Below, piece by piece: positions 6,130 through 7,970 of a stretch of 7,970 nucleotides of DNA; positions within the stretch are counted from its first letter, which is position 1; every line of letters begins with the position of its first letter. The notes under the pieces were generated by a model. The model did not search any database, was not told where the DNA came from, and was given only the letters and a program-made list of their open reading frames with translations. The DNA lies in contig BNXY01000080.1 in the NCBI GenBank assembly GCA_025999935.1, positions 1 through 7,970 of the forward strand. The letters run 5' to 3'. A program made the translations under genes and the position numbers. This stretch comes from Bacteroidia bacterium. Lineage in GTDB: Bacteria; Bacteroidota; Bacteroidia; Bacteroidales; Azobacteroidaceae.

Positions 6130-7440
6130 ATGAAGAAAATTTTACCTGTTTTAGCCGATTTACTAATTATTTATGGCAGTATAATCCTAGTATTTTATTT
6201 ATTTGAATATAACCATTTGCTTGAAAATTTTGAAGAAAACTTTCAAGCGTTTGAGATTGTGTACCCATTTATTGGCGTATTTTGTCTGATATTGTTGTAT
6301 GCTTTCGGATTGTATGATATAATCCATAAAGATATTCCTGAATTAATTTATCTTGTTTTTCTTGTTTCAATATCATTGATGTTTGGAATTATGGGATTTT
6401 GTTTTTTAGTAAAGGATGTTGCTTTGGCTTTTCCCCGTAGTGTAATTATTTTCAGTACGCTTCTTTTCTTTATTCTGTTATCGGTATGGCATTTTTTTCT
6501 TTGGATACTGTATCATAAAAGACATTCTCCGAAAAAAATAACGATTGTCGAAGGCAAGGACAGCCGTTTATCTGAAATTGTAACGAATGGATACGCTCGT
6601 TTCTATCAGATAGAAAATAGATGTACGGAAAATGATTCTGCTTTATCCGCAAAAATCAAGTCGGTGGATGAAGTTTTTATCCATGCTGATATTTCACCGG
6701 AAGCAAGAGAAAAAATATTGATGCTTTGCTTCAAGTATGATAAAGCGGTTCTTTATATACCTAAATATTTTGATTTGAAAGTAATATCATCTTCTTTATA
6801 TAAAACAGGAGATATTCCCACATTTCGTATTTCTGATATGAGCCTTTCTCCAGAAGACCATTTTGTTAAACGCATCATCGATGTGTTTTTTGGAACGGTT
6901 GCTTTAATTCTCTCAATACCTTTATTTTTGATATTTTCAATTCTAATCAAATTGGATGGAGGGCCTGTTTTTTATATACAAGAGCGATTGACATTAAATG
7001 GAAAGCCTTTTAAAATGTTTAAGTTTAGGACAATGAAGCCAAATGCAGAGGCGGATTCCGGCCCGGTCTTGGCAATAAATAATGATCAGCGTATTACTAA
7101 AGTTGGAAATTTTATGCGGATTTTGCGGGTGGATGAAATTCCGCAACTGCTGAATATTCTCAAAGGAGAGATGAGTATTGTAGGCCCTCGCCCGGAACGT
7201 TCTTTTTTTGTACAACAATTTGAGCAAGAGATTCCGGAATACCATTATCGTTTCAGAGTAAAAGCCGGTTTGACCGGATTGGCTCAGATTGAAGGGAAAT
7301 ATAATACAAGTGTTGAAGATAAACTTCGTTATGATTTGATATACATCAATAGTTATTCTGTAATAAAAGATTTCCTGATTATGTTACGGACGGTAAAAGT
7401 ATTGTTTTTCAAAAGCAGTACAGAAGGAATAAAAGTTTAA
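6130..7440 (+). CDS. polyprenyl-phosphate sugar-1-phosphate transferase (WcaJ/WbaP-like initiating glycosyltransferase)
   Basis: A 436-residue membrane enzyme that moves a sugar-1-phosphate from a nucleotide sugar to undecaprenyl phosphate, the first step of repeat-unit assembly at the inner membrane. Four N-terminal helices lie at about 5-25, 45-63, 72-93 and 104-128. A diverged cytosolic domain follows (about 133-225, in the place of the CoA-binding-like domain). The catalytic bacterial sugar transferase domain starts at about 245 with the hydrophobic segment 248-276 (Pro264), then FKMFKFRTM (Lys298-Met302), the Asp335-Glu336 pair in VDEIPQ, and SIVGPRPE at 349-356. I chose ATG 6130 over the in-frame TTG at 6094: the TTG region overlaps the terminator stem and would add 12 residues that fit the family poorly. 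The sugar cannot be read from the sequence; hexose-1-P or HexNAc-1-P are both possible. The four-helix form resembles WcaJ/WbaP rather than the minimal PglC form. Confidence 0.93.
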   Translation: MKKILPVLADLLIIYGSIILVFYLFEYNHLLENFEENFQAFEIVYPFIGVFCLILLYAFGLYDIIHKDIPELIYLVFLVSISLMFGIMGFCFLVKDVALAFPRSVIIFSTLLFFILLSVWHFFLWILYHKRHSPKKITIVEGKDSRLSEIVTNGYARFYQIENRCTENDSALSAKIKSVDEVFIHADISPEAREKILMLCFKYDKAVLYIPKYFDLKVISSSLYKTGDIPTFRISDMSLSPEDHFVKRIIDVFFGTVALILSIPLFLIFSILIKLDGGPVFYIQERLTLNGKPFKMFKFRTMKPNAEADSGPVLAINNDQRITKVGNFMRILRVDEIPQLLNILKGEMSIVGPRPERSFFVQQFEQEIPEYHYRFRVKAGLTGLAQIEGKYNTSVEDKLRYDLIYINSYSVIKDFLIMLRTVKVLFFKSSTEGIKV

Positions 7441-7465
7441 AAATGGAGGTTTGATAATCATTTGA

Positions 7466-7970
7466 ATGGATAAGCCGGTGGATGTTGAAATATCTGTAGT
7501 TTTAGCTGTGTATAATGGGGAATTGTATCTAAAAGAAGCTATTGATTCCATATTATCTCAGACATTTAAAGACTTTGAATTTATTATTGTAAATGATGGT
7601 TCTACGGATTCTACCGCCGAAATAATTTTGGCTTGTGATGACCCCCGGATTGTATATATTGAGAATGAAGTGAACAAAGGCCTGATATTCAGCTTGAATT
7701 TAGGGCTATCCTTGAGTAGGGGAAAGTATATTGCTCGCATGGATGCGGATGATATTGCACTTCCCAAAAGGTTACAGGTTCAATACGATTTTATGGAATC
7801 ACATCCTGAAATTGGGCTTTGCGGCTCAATTGTAGAGGCTTTTTATGAAGGTACGCAGAAAAAAATAGTGGTTCAATTTCCGGAAGACGATAAATCCATT
7901 CGGGTTTATGCTTATTTTCAGTCTCCTTTTTGTCATCCAACCGTGATGTTTCGTAAAGAAATTATTACTA
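7466..7970 (+). CDS. glycosyltransferase family 2 (GT-A fold), 5' part only
   Basis: The first 168 codons of a GT2 enzyme cut by the window end. The N-terminus reads ISVVLAVYNG, the first beta strand of the nucleotide-sugar fold. NDGS at 43-46 is the typical UDP-binding turn, and MDADD at 92-96 contains the DxD metal/nucleotide motif (Asp93-Ala94-Asp95). Further family patterns follow: P-x-R-L-x-x-Q after DxD, then a CGS segment near 123. There is no signal peptide, so it acts on the cytosolic face on a lipid-linked sugar. The start is fixed: an in-frame TGA lies at 7463-7465 directly before the ATG at 7466. The gene begins 25 bases after the sugar transferase and is probably co-transcribed, adding a sugar to the growing repeat unit. 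Donor and acceptor sugars cannot be inferred. Confidence 0.93.
   Translation, partial: MDKPVDVEISVVLAVYNGELYLKEAIDSILSQTFKDFEFIIVNDGSTDSTAEIILACDDPRIVYIENEVNKGLIFSLNLGLSLSRGKYIARMDADDIALPKRLQVQYDFMESHPEIGLCGSIVEAFYEGTQKKIVVQFPEDDKSIRVYAYFQSPFCHPTVMFRKEIIT

Noticed and set aside
7441..7454. GGAGG just after the sugar transferase as a Shine-Dalgarno site
   Set aside because: It is about 16 bases before the GT2 start, too far for normal use, and the other genes in the window do not use such sites.

Overview
This window is the start of an exopolysaccharide or capsule (EPS/CPS) synthesis and export locus from a Bacteroidota genome, most likely order Bacteroidales. The evidence for that lineage is AT-rich DNA, genes without Shine-Dalgarno sequences but with A/T-rich leaders, one TAnnTTTG promoter box, an HU-like/transmembrane/LysM protein of a kind seen in Bacteroidales, and an OmpA-type porin resembling the Porphyromonas gingivalis Pgm6/Pgm7 proteins. 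No species is assigned. All seven genes lie on the + strand with short gaps and could form one long transcription unit.

Layout: (1) 1-110 is a leader with a possible promoter at 29-36. (2) 111-392 encodes an unrecognised 93-residue acidic, helical protein. (3) 423-1250 encodes a predicted inner-membrane protein with HU-like N-terminal modules, one transmembrane helix and a LysM-like C-terminus. Its reading frame ends early at a TAA that lies in a perfect 6-bp tandem duplication; the same frame continues to 1334 with family-like sequence. (4) 1335-1420 is a leader containing a 13-bp imperfect hairpin. (5) 1421-2257 encodes a Wza-type outer-membrane export lipoprotein, and 2282-4642 a Wzc-type co-polymerase/BY-kinase with a Tyr/Gly-rich tail. 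(6) 4681-6045 encodes an outer-membrane barrel with a coiled coil and an OmpA peptidoglycan-binding domain. (7) 6058-6119 is a terminator-like hairpin with a T6 run. (8) 6130-7440 encodes a polyprenyl-phosphate sugar-1-phosphate transferase that starts the repeat unit. (9) 7466-7970 is the 5' part of a GT-A family 2 glycosyltransferase cut by the window end.

How they fit together: the sugar transferase loads the first sugar-phosphate onto undecaprenyl phosphate and the GT2 extends the repeat unit. Flippase (Wzx) and polymerase (Wzy) are not in this window and would be expected further on. Wzc sets chain length and gates export through Wza. The OmpA protein probably ties the outer membrane to peptidoglycan near the exporter. 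The terminator-like element separates the export/envelope genes from the glycosyltransferase genes, so it could set their relative expression.

I see no tRNA, rRNA, CRISPR array, insertion sequence or credible minus-strand gene. The gene set is a known kind of locus and I did not find a wholly new system. The least ordinary signals are the 6-bp duplication that truncates the HU/LysM gene, the intra-operon terminator, and the placement of an OmpA porin inside the export operon.
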